Assembly (NCBI RefSeq): GCF_000746525.1
Contig: NZ_CP009048.1
Span: 1,214,501-1,278,500, forward strand
Direction of reading: 5' to 3'
DNA from: Pseudomonas alkylphenolica
GTDB lineage: Bacteria; Pseudomonadota; Gammaproteobacteria; Pseudomonadales; Pseudomonadaceae
DNA: 64,000 nt
Positions 7,583-17,204 of this stretch are shown piece by piece; position 1 is the first letter of the stretch, and each line of letters starts with the position of its first letter. The translations under genes and the position numbers were made by a program. Below the pieces are notes generated by a model that saw only the letters and a list, made by a program, of their open reading frames with translations, searched no databases and was not told the DNA's origin.

Positions 7583-8707
7583 TCAGGCCGTGGTCATTTG
7601 CACCGGCCGACCCAAGCGCTTGTTCAGATCAAGCCAGGCCGCCAGTAGCGCCATCAACCCCACCCCCACCAGCGCGGTCAGCACCTGCATTGACCAGTGC
7701 TCATCCGCCAGGGCATTGACCATGTCCGCCAAGGGCGCGAGCAATACGCCCAAGCAGAACACTTCCAGCGAAAAGCGCCCCATGCGACAGGTTTGCCCGG
7801 CCAGCCAGTTTTGCGTCCAGCGGCTGCCAGGCAGCAGTTTGGCGGTAACGTAGGCCAGCGCCAGGAAGTGCAGCAAGCGCGGCGGTGACAGGTCGGTCTT
7901 GCTGATGGGGTACAGCAGCTCGCTGATTGCTGCCGGCATCAGGGCATCGTGAATCTCTGGCCAGCGCCAGGACACCGTGATCAGCCCCGCCAGCAGCGAA
8001 TAGACGGCCGCCGCCAGAAACAGCGGTTGGCGAAGCAGTGGCGGGGTTTGTGGTGCACGTGGCCGCTGCCCGTGTATCGCCGCCGCGCCACCGAGTACGA
8101 ACAGAAACTGCCAGGTGACCGGGTTGAAGTACCAGACACCGTCGGAAAAATTCGCCAGATTCCAGCCTAGTTTCGGCGCCATCAGGTACACCGCCATCGA
8201 TACGCCGACCACCACCAGGGTATGACGCAGCAACAGTGGCAGAATTATGGCCAGTCCCGCCAACAGCACGATGTACAGCGGCAGCGGATCCATCAGGTTG
8301 GGCTTGAAGCGCAACAGCAGTTCATCGGTCAGTGCTTGCTGGGGATTGGTGATGAAATGCGTCAGGCCCATTTCCTCGACCAGGTCGCGGGTTTGCACAT
8401 GGCTGTTGGCGTAGAAGACGATGCCCATCAGCATCGCCAGCAGGAAGATATGCACCACATACAGCACCCAGGTACGTCTGAGAATCTTCACACAGGCAAT
8501 CAGGTAGCCATCGCGTTGCAGGACTTTGCCGTAGGCCAGTACCGCCGCGTAACCGGCAAGAAAGACGAAAACCTCCGCAGCATCGCTGAAGCCGATGTTG
8601 CGCAGGGTGATCTGGCCCAGAGGGTTGTGCGGGATGTGATCCCAGAAGATGAAGATCAGCGCCAGGCCCCGAAAGAAATCGATGCGCGGGTCGCGTCCGT
8701 TAAACAT
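7583..8707 (-). CDS. opgC: OpgC-family membrane acyltransferase
   Basis: A 374-residue protein with about ten membrane segments. The start RDPRIDFFRGLALIFIFWDHIP is the OpgC/acyltransferase-3 signature, with the conserved R-x-D-x-x-R-G and a His in TM1. AAEVFVFLAGYAA (about 42) is typical of OpgC. The family adds succinyl or other acyl groups to osmoregulated periplasmic glucans; no opgG/H genes are nearby, so the acceptor is inferred only. Confidence 0.8.
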   Translation of the reverse strand: MFNGRDPRIDFFRGLALIFIFWDHIPHNPLGQITLRNIGFSDAAEVFVFLAGYAAVLAYGKVLQRDGYLIACVKILRRTWVLYVVHIFLLAMLMGIVFYANSHVQTRDLVEEMGLTHFITNPQQALTDELLLRFKPNLMDPLPLYIVLLAGLAIILPLLLRHTLVVVGVSMAVYLMAPKLGWNLANFSDGVWYFNPVTWQFLFVLGGAAAIHGQRPRAPQTPPLLRQPLFLAAAVYSLLAGLITVSWRWPEIHDALMPAAISELLYPISKTDLSPPRLLHFLALAYVTAKLLPGSRWTQNWLAGQTCRMGRFSLEVFCLGVLLAPLADMVNALADEHWSMQVLTALVGVGLMALLAAWLDLNKRLGRPVQMTTA

Positions 8708-8857
8708 GGCAGCGGGCTCTTGAACAGTTGATTTAATAGTGACAGGCCGACGTAGGAGTTCTCTTGTGCCACACGTCGGGCGGGGGGCAGGGTGGCGGTA
8801 TTGGCAAGCAATTGCAAAAGTTGCGTATTACTTGATGTCTCAATACCGCGCAGATCC

Positions 8858-10477
8858 TCAGGCGACTGCCAGGTCCTGGGGTTCAAAGCTGTCCGCCCGG
8901 GCCATCTGCCACATCCGCGAATAGAACTCGCCACTGATTTCGCCGTTGAGCAGTTCGCCCGGCTTGAGGAACACATGCATCTGCGAGAACAGCTTGATCT
9001 CGGTGGCCGAGACCCGGCGTACCAGATGTTTGGCCTGCAGTTGCGAAGGATGATCGAGACCTGCCGCAGCGAGCATTTCGGCCAGGGCCTTGAGGGTGCT
9101 GTGGTGGAAGTTGAAGACCCGCTGGGCTTTGTCCGGCACCACCAGGGCACGCTGGCGCAGGGCGTCCTGGGTGGCGACGCCGGTAGGGCATTTGTTGGTA
9201 TGGCAGCTCTGCGACTGGATGCAGCCGATGGCAAACATGAAGCCACGTGCCGAGTTGGCCCAGTCGGCGCCGATGGCCAGCACGCTGGCGATGTCGAAGG
9301 CGCTGACGATCTTGCCGCTGGCCCCCAGTTTGATCTTGTCGCGCAGATTCAGCCCGACCAGGGTGTTATGCACGAACAGCAGGCCTTCTCGCAGCGGCAC
9401 GCCGATATGGTCGGTGAACTCCACCGGCGCTGCGCCGGTACCGCCTTCCTTGCCGTCGACGACGATGAAGTCCGGCAGGATTCCGGTTTCCAGCATGGCC
9501 TTGGCAATCCCCATGAATTCCCACGGATGCCCCAGGCAGAACTTGAAACCCACCGGCTTGCCGCCGGACAGTTCACGCAGTTGGGCAATGAACTGCATCA
9601 TTTCGATCGGCGTGGAAAAGGCGCTGTGGCGTGAAGGCGAAATGCAGTCTTCGCCCATCATCACCCCACGGGTCTCGGCGATCTCGCGGGTTACCTTGTG
9701 CTTGGGCAGGATGCCGCCGTGGCCGGGTTTGGCGCCCTGGCTCATTTTGATCTCGATCATCCGCACTTGCGGGCTGCGGGCCTGCTCGGCGAAGCGCTCG
9801 GGGTCGAAGCGCCCGTCTGCGGTGCGACAGCCGAAGTAACCGCTGCCCAGCTCCCAGGTCAGGTCGCCGCCGTGTTCGCGGTGGTAAGGGCTGATGCTGC
9901 CTTCGCCGGTGTCATGGGCGAAATTACCCAGCTTGGCGCCCTGGTTCAGGGCGCGGATGGCATTGGCGCTGAGTGAGCCGAAGCTCATTGCCGAAATGTT
10001 GAACACCGAAGCCGAGTAGGGCTGGGTACATTGCGGGCCACCCACGATCACCCGAAAACTCGCCGGGTCGCTCAAGGGCGCCGGGCGCATGGAATGGCCG
10101 ATGAATTCGAAGCCGGACTGGTAGACATCGATCAAGGTGCCGAAGGGTTTGTCGGACGCTTCGTTCTTGGCCCGGGCGTAAACCAGCGAACGCTGGGCAC
10201 GGGAGAAAGGCAGGGCATCGCTGTCGGCTTCGAGCAGATATTGGCGGATTTCCGGACGAATGCCTTCGACCAGGTAGCGGATGTTACCCAGGATCGGGTA
10301 GTTGCGCCGCACCGCGTGGCGGCTTTGCAGCAGATCGGACACGCCGATCAGGCTGAGTACGGCGGTGCCCAGGGTGAACGGCCAGAGCCATTCATGGTGC
10401 AGGAAAGGCAGGCTCACCAAAGTGAACAGGACACAAGCGGCGAAAAAGGCGTAGCGGCTGAGTAGTGACAGGCTCAT
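8858..10477 (-). CDS. FMN-binding glutamate synthase-family protein (GltS-like)
   Basis: A 539-residue protein. Two hydrophobic segments at the N-terminus (about 5-25 and 30-45) suggest membrane attachment. The rest resembles the FMN-binding TIM-barrel of glutamate synthase: SAMSFGSLSANAIRALNQGA, KMSQGAKPGHGG, DGKEGGTGAAP and GFMFAIGCIQSQSCHTNKCPTGVAT, the last carrying the cysteines of a 3Fe-4S cluster. It has no amidotransferase domain, so it is not a complete GOGAT large subunit. Proteins of this type are common and stand-alone in Pseudomonas; the physiological reaction is unknown. Confidence 0.85.
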   Translation of the reverse strand: MSLSLLSRYAFFAACVLFTLVSLPFLHHEWLWPFTLGTAVLSLIGVSDLLQSRHAVRRNYPILGNIRYLVEGIRPEIRQYLLEADSDALPFSRAQRSLVYARAKNEASDKPFGTLIDVYQSGFEFIGHSMRPAPLSDPASFRVIVGGPQCTQPYSASVFNISAMSFGSLSANAIRALNQGAKLGNFAHDTGEGSISPYHREHGGDLTWELGSGYFGCRTADGRFDPERFAEQARSPQVRMIEIKMSQGAKPGHGGILPKHKVTREIAETRGVMMGEDCISPSRHSAFSTPIEMMQFIAQLRELSGGKPVGFKFCLGHPWEFMGIAKAMLETGILPDFIVVDGKEGGTGAAPVEFTDHIGVPLREGLLFVHNTLVGLNLRDKIKLGASGKIVSAFDIASVLAIGADWANSARGFMFAIGCIQSQSCHTNKCPTGVATQDALRQRALVVPDKAQRVFNFHHSTLKALAEMLAAAGLDHPSQLQAKHLVRRVSATEIKLFSQMHVFLKPGELLNGEISGEFYSRMWQMARADSFEPQDLAVA

Positions 10478-10619
10478 ACGGGTTCCTTGCGATGAAACGG
10501 TCAGGCTCAGGGCCTGGACAAACTTCGACCTTAGCCCGGTTGGCCGCGCTAGCGCCAGCCTGCAAACATGAAGGTTTACCCCTTGCCTGCCGGAGTAAAA
10601 ATCATTCGCGCAAGCGTGG

Positions 10620-13600
10620 TCAGCGCTGGCGTCCTGGCTCGCGTATCAGGCGCTCGCGCAGTTCGCCTTGCTGAGCCAGTTCCACCTCAAGGAGTAGCTG
10701 CACGTTGCCGGCAATCAGCGTGGCGACCGGCAGGCCATCCCGAAACAGCAGCCGATTACCGCTCAGCGCTGGCACCTTGTTGCCCGGTAGCAGGGTGCCG
10801 ATCAGGTTCAACGGATCGCTGGCACTGATGGCGACCAGGCCGCCGTCCACGGGGCGCCTGCGAACTTCGCGCAACAGCGCCACGGCTTCGGGCAGGGCGA
10901 ACTGTTCACCTGCCAGGCCGTTGATGAACCGCCCGCCACGGATTTCGCCGCGGGCTTCCAGGCGATGGTAGCAACGCAGCAGTTCGCGCCAGCTCGGCAG
11001 CCAGTCGGCCTCGCGCTCCAGCAGCCGCCAGCAGATCACACCGTAACGGCGCAACAGGGTGCGGGCGACGTGTTCCAGGCTGGCATCACGGCTATCGGCT
11101 GTCGGGGTTTTTCGCAGCAGCGCCCAGCGCCCGGCATCGTCCATGCCACCGAACAGGGCGCCGCGGCCACGACGATGGCTACGGTTCTGCCGCTTGCTCG
11201 CCGGGGTGATCAGCGCACGCAGGCCGGCGAAGCTGTCGGCGCTGACCAGGCCTGCGGCCACCAGCTCCTGCAAGGCGTTTTCCAGTTCAGTGGGGAGCAG
11301 GTGGGCATCGCTGAGCAGTTCATCGAAAAACAATGCACCGTGTTCGCTCAGCGCTGTGTGCACCCGTTGCGCGCGCAGGCTCAGTTCGCTGCTGTCCAGG
11401 GCCGGGCCGAATGTACGCCACAGGTTAAGTTGCGCGCGTGGCAGCAGCACCAGCGGTGTGCTGCGCAGGGTGGTGCTGGCTGCGCCGGGGGCCAGGCGTG
11501 CCCACACATGTTTGCCGGCGCGACAGCTCTCGTCCAGCCAGCGCGGGCTGTAGTCGCTGATCCGGCTGGGCAGCAGATCGCTCTCCCAGGCGGTGGCCGC
11601 TGCCGGATAGCCCTCGAACTTGCCCAGCACTTCGCTCAGCGCTGCCGGACCTTGCAGGTGAGTGCCCGGTGCGAGGTGCTGCCAGTCGAACAGAAAACGC
11701 ATGAAATCCTGCAGGCTGACCGGCTCGATCTCGCGCCGCAGGCGTTTGACCGTGTAGCGATGGATGCGCGCCAGCAGGTGGCGCTCGCACCATTGCAGGC
11801 TCTGTTGACCCGGACAGAAGTAGCCGCGCATCACGTAACCTTCTGCCTCAAGCCGTACCAGGGCTTGTTCGAGATCACCAGCGGACAAGTGCAAAGGCCC
11901 GGCAATCTGTTCCAGCGTCAGTGGACCGAAACCGCTCAGGCGTGCGCGCAGCACTTCCACCAGTGCGGCCTCGCGCTCGATCGGCTGGTCGAACCCGGCA
12001 AGCGCCGCAAGGTCCGGTGTCATCTGTGCAGTGGGATAGATTGCGCGCAGGAGCACCTGACGCTCGCGGGCCAGCCACAGGGACTGGTCTGCGTCGAGTT
12101 GCAGGCAGCAGGCCCGACCTGCTGCCCGTAGCTCCTCAAGCCACGCCAGCCAGCCGGGGTTGGCTGTCACTTCATCCTGGCTGATGCAGGCCAGGCTCAT
12201 CAGTGCCTCGTGCATTTCATCGCCGCGCGCAGGCGTTGGCCAGGCTTCGGCTTGCACTGCGCGAATGGCCTCACTATCCAGGGCGCCGAGGTCATCGCTG
12301 TTTTGCGCATCACTCCAGCGTCGACGCTGTACCGCCTGGGTACGTCGTTCTTCCAGCGGTGCATCATCGAGAAAGGTATAGGGCCGGGCATTGAGAATCG
12401 CCGCGGCCAGCGGTGATGGCGCCGGCAGGTCACGGCTGATCAGGTTGATCTGCCCTTGTTCGATGCGCCGCAGCAAGGCCAGCCAGCCTTCACAGTCCAT
12501 GGCTTGGTGCAGGCAGTCGTCGAGGGTCTGCTCGACCAGCGGGTGATCCGGGATCTGCCGTTCGCCGACGATGTTTTCCAGGCAGGCGATCTGGTCGGGG
12601 AACACCGCGGCAATCAGGTCTTCGCTTTTCATCCGCTGGATCTGCGGCGCCACCTTGCGCCCGCCGACAAAGCGCGGCAAGGCCAGCGCCACACCTGCAT
12701 TCCAGCGCCAGCGCACGCCGAACAACGGCGCATCGAGCAAGGCCTGGATCAGTACCGATTCAGCGTTGTTGCTCGACAGATAGCGCCACACGTCGTCCAG
12801 CACAAAGCTGTGGCTGGTGGACAGTGACAGAACAATGGCATCTTCGCTGGCGGCGGCCTGCAGTTCGAAATTGAAGGTGCGGCAAAAGCGCTTGCGCAAG
12901 GCCAGGCCCCAGGCGCGATTGATGCGGCTGCCAAAAGGGCTGTGGATGATCAGCTGGGTGCCGCCGGAGGCGTCGAAGAAACGTTCCATGATCAGGGTTT
13001 GTTGTGAGGGCAGGGCCCCCAGTACCTGGCGGGTTCGGGCCAGATAGTCGAGCAGTTGTTCAGCGCTGCCTGGGTCAAGGCCGACCTCTTCCTGCAGCCA
13101 GCTGAGTGCGTCCTGCAATTGACCGGCAGATTCGCTCAGGCGTCGGTCGATCTCGCCTTGCAGGCGGGCGACCGCGAACGACAGTTCATCGCTGCGCCCC
13201 GGCGCCTCACCCAGCCAGAACGGGATGCTCGGTGGCAAGCCTTTGGCATCCTCGACGCGCACCTTGCCGCTTTCCACCCGCAGGATGCGGTAAGCGGTGT
13301 TGCCCAGCTGAAAGATGTCGCCGGCAATGCTCTCCACGGCAAAATCTTCATTGACGCTGCCGATGTTCAACCCCTGGGGTTCAAGCAGCACCGCATAGTC
13401 GGCGTTGTCCGGGATGGTGCCGCCGCTGGTCAGCGCGGTCAGCTGACTACCGCGGCGCCCGCGCAGGCTGCTATTGACGGCATCGCGGTGCAGGTAGGCG
13501 CTACGCACACCCTGGCGACCATTGAAGCCTTCGGCGAGCATGCGCAGCAGGGCCTGGTAATGCGTCTGGTCCAGTTCGGCATAGGGCATGGCCTGTCGCA

Positions 13601-14915
13601 GGCAGTCGTACAGCGCCTGCTCCTGCCAGGGTTGGCAGCTGACTTCGGCAACGATCTGCTGGGCCAGGACATCCAGTGGCGCCCGGGGAATCTGCAGCAG
13701 ATCCAGCTCGCCACGGCGCACACAGTCGAGCAGCGCCGTGCATTCGATCAGATCATCCCGAGACAGTGGAAACAGGCGGCCTTTGGGCGTGCCCTCGACC
13801 TGATGCCCGGCACGCCCGACCCGTTGCAGGAAGGCGGCGATGGAGCCAGGCGAGCCGATCTGGCAGACCAATTCGACTTCGCCGATATCGATCCCCAGTT
13901 CCAGCGAAGCTGTGGCCACCAGTACCTGTAGCTCGCCACGCTTGAGGCGCTGCTCGGCATCCAGGCGGTGCTCCTTGGCCAGGCTGCCATGATGTGCGGC
14001 TACAGCCTGCGCGCCCAGGCGTTCGCTCAGGTGCCGGGTCAGGCGCTCGGCCAGACGGCGGGTATTGACGAATATCAGGGTGGTGCGGTGCTCGCGGGCC
14101 AGCACGGCCAGACGGTCATACACCAGACCCCAGACATCGGTAGCCATGACCGCGTCCAGTGGCACGGGCGGCACTTCCAGGGCCAGGTCGCGGGTGCGGG
14201 CATGGCCGATGTCGACAATCGCACAGTCCCGGCCCTTGCCGACCAGAAACTCGGCCACCCGTTCGACCGGGCGCTGTGTGGCCGACAGGCCAATACGGCG
14301 CAACGGTCGGCCACACAGGGCCTGCAAACGTTCAAGGCTGAGGGTCAGGTGGCTGCCGCGCTTGTTGCCGGCCAGGGCATGGATCTCGTCAACGATCACC
14401 GTGTGCACACTGGCCAGGCCCTGGCGTCCGGAGTCGGAGCCGAGCAGCACATACAGTGATTCGGGCGTGGTCACCAGAATATGCGGCGCCTGACGGCGCA
14501 TGGCGTTGCGTTCCTTCTGCGGGGTATCGCCGCTGCGCACTGCCGTGCGTATCGCCAGCGGCTCACTGCCCTGTTCAACCAATGCTTCATTGATACCCGC
14601 CAGCGGTGCCTGCAGGTTGATCTGGATATCGTTGGACAGTGCCTTGAGGGGCGAGACGTAGACCACCTGGGTCTGGTCGGGCAATTGGCCGCTGGCCAGG
14701 CCCTGTTCGAACAGCTCATCGAGGATTGCCAGAAAGGCGGTGAGGGTCTTGCCTGAACCTGTGGGGGCCGCCACCAGCAGCGACTGGCCGCGGCGGATCA
14801 GCGGCCAGGCTTGCGCCTGAGCGGCGGTCACGGTCGGGAAGCGGCGCTGGAACCAGGTACGCACCGCAGGGTGGAATGCCGCCAGTTCCGGGTGGTTCAG
14901 GGCAGGTAGGTTCAT
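10620..14915 (-). CDS. lhr: Lhr-family large ATP-dependent helicase
   Basis: A 1431-residue helicase. The N-terminal SF2 core has Walker A APTGSGKT (about residue 50), VYVSPLKALSNDIQ, Walker B DEIH, SAT and GRAGHQ (motif VI). The Lhr-core winged-helix and barrel follow to about residue 870, then the long bacterial C-terminal extension found in full-length E. coli-type Lhr. Bacterial Lhr is a 3'-5' DNA translocase linked to DNA repair. It is transcribed alone. Length and motif set are intact. Confidence 0.9.
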   Translation of the reverse strand: MNLPALNHPELAAFHPAVRTWFQRRFPTVTAAQAQAWPLIRRGQSLLVAAPTGSGKTLTAFLAILDELFEQGLASGQLPDQTQVVYVSPLKALSNDIQINLQAPLAGINEALVEQGSEPLAIRTAVRSGDTPQKERNAMRRQAPHILVTTPESLYVLLGSDSGRQGLASVHTVIVDEIHALAGNKRGSHLTLSLERLQALCGRPLRRIGLSATQRPVERVAEFLVGKGRDCAIVDIGHARTRDLALEVPPVPLDAVMATDVWGLVYDRLAVLAREHRTTLIFVNTRRLAERLTRHLSERLGAQAVAAHHGSLAKEHRLDAEQRLKRGELQVLVATASLELGIDIGEVELVCQIGSPGSIAAFLQRVGRAGHQVEGTPKGRLFPLSRDDLIECTALLDCVRRGELDLLQIPRAPLDVLAQQIVAEVSCQPWQEQALYDCLRQAMPYAELDQTHYQALLRMLAEGFNGRQGVRSAYLHRDAVNSSLRGRRGSQLTALTSGGTIPDNADYAVLLEPQGLNIGSVNEDFAVESIAGDIFQLGNTAYRILRVESGKVRVEDAKGLPPSIPFWLGEAPGRSDELSFAVARLQGEIDRRLSESAGQLQDALSWLQEEVGLDPGSAEQLLDYLARTRQVLGALPSQQTLIMERFFDASGGTQLIIHSPFGSRINRAWGLALRKRFCRTFNFELQAAASEDAIVLSLSTSHSFVLDDVWRYLSSNNAESVLIQALLDAPLFGVRWRWNAGVALALPRFVGGRKVAPQIQRMKSEDLIAAVFPDQIACLENIVGERQIPDHPLVEQTLDDCLHQAMDCEGWLALLRRIEQGQINLISRDLPAPSPLAAAILNARPYTFLDDAPLEERRTQAVQRRRWSDAQNSDDLGALDSEAIRAVQAEAWPTPARGDEMHEALMSLACISQDEVTANPGWLAWLEELRAAGRACCLQLDADQSLWLARERQVLLRAIYPTAQMTPDLAALAGFDQPIEREAALVEVLRARLSGFGPLTLEQIAGPLHLSAGDLEQALVRLEAEGYVMRGYFCPGQQSLQWCERHLLARIHRYTVKRLRREIEPVSLQDFMRFLFDWQHLAPGTHLQGPAALSEVLGKFEGYPAAATAWESDLLPSRISDYSPRWLDESCRAGKHVWARLAPGAASTTLRSTPLVLLPRAQLNLWRTFGPALDSSELSLRAQRVHTALSEHGALFFDELLSDAHLLPTELENALQELVAAGLVSADSFAGLRALITPASKRQNRSHRRGRGALFGGMDDAGRWALLRKTPTADSRDASLEHVARTLLRRYGVICWRLLEREADWLPSWRELLRCYHRLEARGEIRGGRFINGLAGEQFALPEAVALLREVRRRPVDGGLVAISASDPLNLIGTLLPGNKVPALSGNRLLFRDGLPVATLIAGNVQLLLEVELAQQGELRERLIREPGRQR

Positions 14916-14967
14916 GGGCTGTTTATGCGGCTAACGGCAGCGGCTTGCAAGGTACATTCGTCAGGCG

Positions 14968-15037
14968 GTGGGAGCGGGCTTGCCCCGCGATTGCATGTTG
15001 TCAGTCAAATCGCATCGCGGGGCAAGCCCGCTCCCAC
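14968..15037. repeat. REP pair, diverging arrangement
   Basis: Two REP units in inverted order (GTGGGAGC.. first, then ..GCTCCCAC) separated by 22 nt. This is the mirror arrangement of most pairs in the window; only the locus at 44128 shares it. It lies between the 5' ends of lhr and the Nudix gene, within about 60 nt of the latter start. Confidence 0.9.
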
Positions 15038-15098
15038 CGGGTTGTCTGGCCATTCTCAACATGTGATCCTAGCGCGCTTTCTCAGCAACGAGTCTCCC

Positions 15099-15512
15099 AT
15101 GAGCAAAACCATCCGCATCGCCGCCGCGCTCCTGCTCGATCCGCAAGGCCGCACCCTGCTGGTACGCAAACGCGGCACCCAGGCCTTCATGCAGCCTGGC
15201 GGCAAGATCGAGGCCGATGAGCAACCGGTCAGCGCCCTGGCCCGTGAGCTGTTCGAAGAGCTTGGCCTGCAGATCGATCCGCAAGACGCCGACTACCTCG
15301 GCCAGTTCAGTGCCCCAGCAGCCAACGAGCCGGGTTATGAGGTCCAGGCCGAGCTGTTTCAGGTGCACACGTCGATGCCCGTCGAGCCTGGCGCAGAGAT
15401 CGAAGAGGTGGTCTGGGTCTCGGCCCGCAAGCAACTGACACTTGAGCTAGCGCCGCTGACCCGGGACTTGATTCTGCCCCTGTACCGGCGTTTAACTAGC
15501 CAGCCTGCCTGA
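15099..15512 (+). CDS. Nudix hydrolase
   Basis: A 137-residue single-domain Nudix protein. The full Nudix box G-x5-E-x7-REL-F-EE-L-G-L is present at about residues 34-56 (GGKIEADEQ then ALARELFEELGL), so the metal-binding glutamates are intact. It hydrolyses a nucleoside-diphosphate-linked substrate that cannot be specified. The ATG at 15099 is chosen because the beta-strand TIRIAAALLL must follow the start closely; upstream in-frame starts would run through the REP element. Confidence 0.85.
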   Translation: MSKTIRIAAALLLDPQGRTLLVRKRGTQAFMQPGGKIEADEQPVSALARELFEELGLQIDPQDADYLGQFSAPAANEPGYEVQAELFQVHTSMPVEPGAEIEEVVWVSARKQLTLELAPLTRDLILPLYRRLTSQPA

Positions 15513-15536
15513 TCTTCCATTTGCAAAGGAATGCCA

Positions 15537-16175
15537 ATGATCCCCGCTCACGAATGGTTGCTGTTCACCGGTGCCGCTTTGTTGATGGTCCTGACCCCGG
15601 GGCCCAACATGATCTATCTGATTTCACGTTCGATCTGCCAGGGCCGCATGGCCGGGATCACCTCGCTGGTGGGCGTGGTCGCCGGTTTTCTGGTGCACAT
15701 GACGGCCGCAGCAGTGGGTTTGACCGCCTTGTTCATGGCCGTGCCGCTGGGCTATGACCTGCTCAAGTGGGCAGGCGCCGCGTACCTGCTGTGGATGGCC
15801 TGGCAAGCAGTCAAACCCGGAGCGCGTTCGCCTTTCGAAGCCCGTGAGTTGAGTCCGGACTCCCCGGCGAAACTGGTGATGATGGGCTTTCTGACCAGTG
15901 TGCTGAATCCCAAGGTAGCGATGTTTTACCTGTCGATCCTGCCGCAGTTCATCTCCCCGGAGCATGGCTCGCTGCTGGCCCAGAGCCTGATGCTGGGGCT
16001 GACCCAGATCACCGTGAGCTTTTCGGTGAACCTGCTGATCGCCTTGTTCGCCGCCGGGCTGTCGGCCTGGTTCGTACGTTACCCGCTGTGGCTGATGGTG
16101 CAGCGTTATGTGATGGGCTTCGTCCTGGCCGGTCTTGCGCTGCGGCTGGTGCAGGAGCAGCGCAAACTGGCCTGA
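15537..16175 (+). CDS. LysE/RhtB-family amino acid exporter
   Basis: A 212-residue inner-membrane protein with six hydrophobic segments. The family signature LTPGPNMIYLISRSI lies near residue 19, followed by GITSLVGVVAGFLVH and FLTSVLNPKVAMFYLSILPQF (about 122-142). It probably exports an amino acid or derivative. Two in-frame ATGs lie 6 nt apart (15531, 15537); the second is preferred because AAGGA ends 6 nt before it. It lies 24 nt after the Nudix gene. Confidence 0.85.
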   Translation: MIPAHEWLLFTGAALLMVLTPGPNMIYLISRSICQGRMAGITSLVGVVAGFLVHMTAAAVGLTALFMAVPLGYDLLKWAGAAYLLWMAWQAVKPGARSPFEARELSPDSPAKLVMMGFLTSVLNPKVAMFYLSILPQFISPEHGSLLAQSLMLGLTQITVSFSVNLLIALFAAGLSAWFVRYPLWLMVQRYVMGFVLAGLALRLVQEQRKLA

Positions 16176-16178
16176 GGC

Positions 16179-17108
16179 TCAGCGCACTGCGCTGACACCG
16201 TCAAGGGTGGAGAACGACGTGTCCTTGGCGGTCAGCAGGAAGTCGCGCATGTACGGCGCATCGAGCATATCGGTGCGCACTGCCGCATACAGCGTGGCGA
16301 ACAGGCCTTTCTCGCCCAGACGTTTGCCTTTCACATAACCGCGTGAACTGTACTCATGCAGGGCCCAGTGCGGCATGCCGCAAACCCCGCGGCCGCTGGC
16401 CACCAACTGCATCATCATCACCGTCAGCTCCGCCGTGCGTACCTGTGCCGGTTCCACGTCGGCGGGCTCGAGGAAACGGGTGAAGATATCCAGGCGATCC
16501 CGTTCCACCGGGTAGGTGATCAGCGTCTCGCTAGCGATATCGTCCGGCACGATGTAGGGCTTGCTGGCCAACGGGTGCTGGTTGGCCACCGCGAGCATGG
16601 CTTCGTAGGTGAACAGCGGTACATAGGTCAGGCCCGCCAGTTCCAGCGGGTCGGAGGTCACCACCAGGTCCAGGTCACCGCGCGCCAGGGCCGGCAGTGG
16701 GGCAAAGGCGAAGCCTGAGGCCAGGTCCAGCTCGACTTCCGGCCAGGCGTCGCGGAACTGGTCGATGGTCGGCATCAGCCACTGGAAGCAGCTGTGGCAT
16801 TCGATGGCCATGTGCAGGCGTCCGGCGGTACCGCCGGCCAGGCGCGCGATGTCGCGTTCGGCGCCGCGCAGCAAGGGCAGGGTGGCATCGGCCAGTTGCA
16901 GCAAACGCAGGCCGGCGCTGGTGAAGCGGATCGGCTTGGTCTTGCGCATGAACAGCTGCATCCCCAGGCGTTCTTCCAGTTCCTTGAACTGGTGAGACAG
17001 GGCCGACTGGGTCAGGTGCAGCCGTTCGGCGGCTTCAACCAGGCTGTCGGCTTCGCGCAGGGCGTGCAGGGTTTTCAGGTGGCGAATTTCCAGCACCGGG
17101 TGCTCCAT
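16179..17108 (-). CDS. metR: MetR, LysR-type activator of methionine biosynthesis
   Basis: A 309-residue LysR regulator. The N-terminal helix-turn-helix reads LHALREADSLVEAAERLHLTQSALSHQFKELE (about 12-43); the remainder is a periplasmic-binding-like domain that in MetR senses homocysteine. Divergent placement from metE, with a shared 96-nt promoter region, is the classical metR-metE arrangement and supports the name. Confidence 0.93.
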   Translation of the reverse strand: MEHPVLEIRHLKTLHALREADSLVEAAERLHLTQSALSHQFKELEERLGMQLFMRKTKPIRFTSAGLRLLQLADATLPLLRGAERDIARLAGGTAGRLHMAIECHSCFQWLMPTIDQFRDAWPEVELDLASGFAFAPLPALARGDLDLVVTSDPLELAGLTYVPLFTYEAMLAVANQHPLASKPYIVPDDIASETLITYPVERDRLDIFTRFLEPADVEPAQVRTAELTVMMMQLVASGRGVCGMPHWALHEYSSRGYVKGKRLGEKGLFATLYAAVRTDMLDAPYMRDFLLTAKDTSFSTLDGVSAVR

Positions 17109-17138
17109 GAGTAAATTTTGAGATCAACACGAATTTAT

Positions 17139-17151
17139 TGAGTTTGTCTCA
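17139..17151. promoter_or_regulatory. MetR-box-like dyad between metR and metE
   Basis: TGAG-TTTGT-CTCA differs from the MetR consensus TGAA-N5-TTCA by one symmetrical change per arm. It lies 54 nt before the metE ATG and 31 nt from the metR start. No cobalamin riboswitch is visible in this short spacer. Confidence 0.5.
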
Positions 17152-17204
17152 TGTTGCCCTGTCTGTCGACAATAGCGCCATCTTTTACAGGGAGCACGAT
17201 TGTC

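Noticed and set aside
17109..17204. Possible cobalamin riboswitch before metE
   Set aside because: The spacer is only 96 nt and lacks a B12-box-like sequence; it is explained by MetR control.
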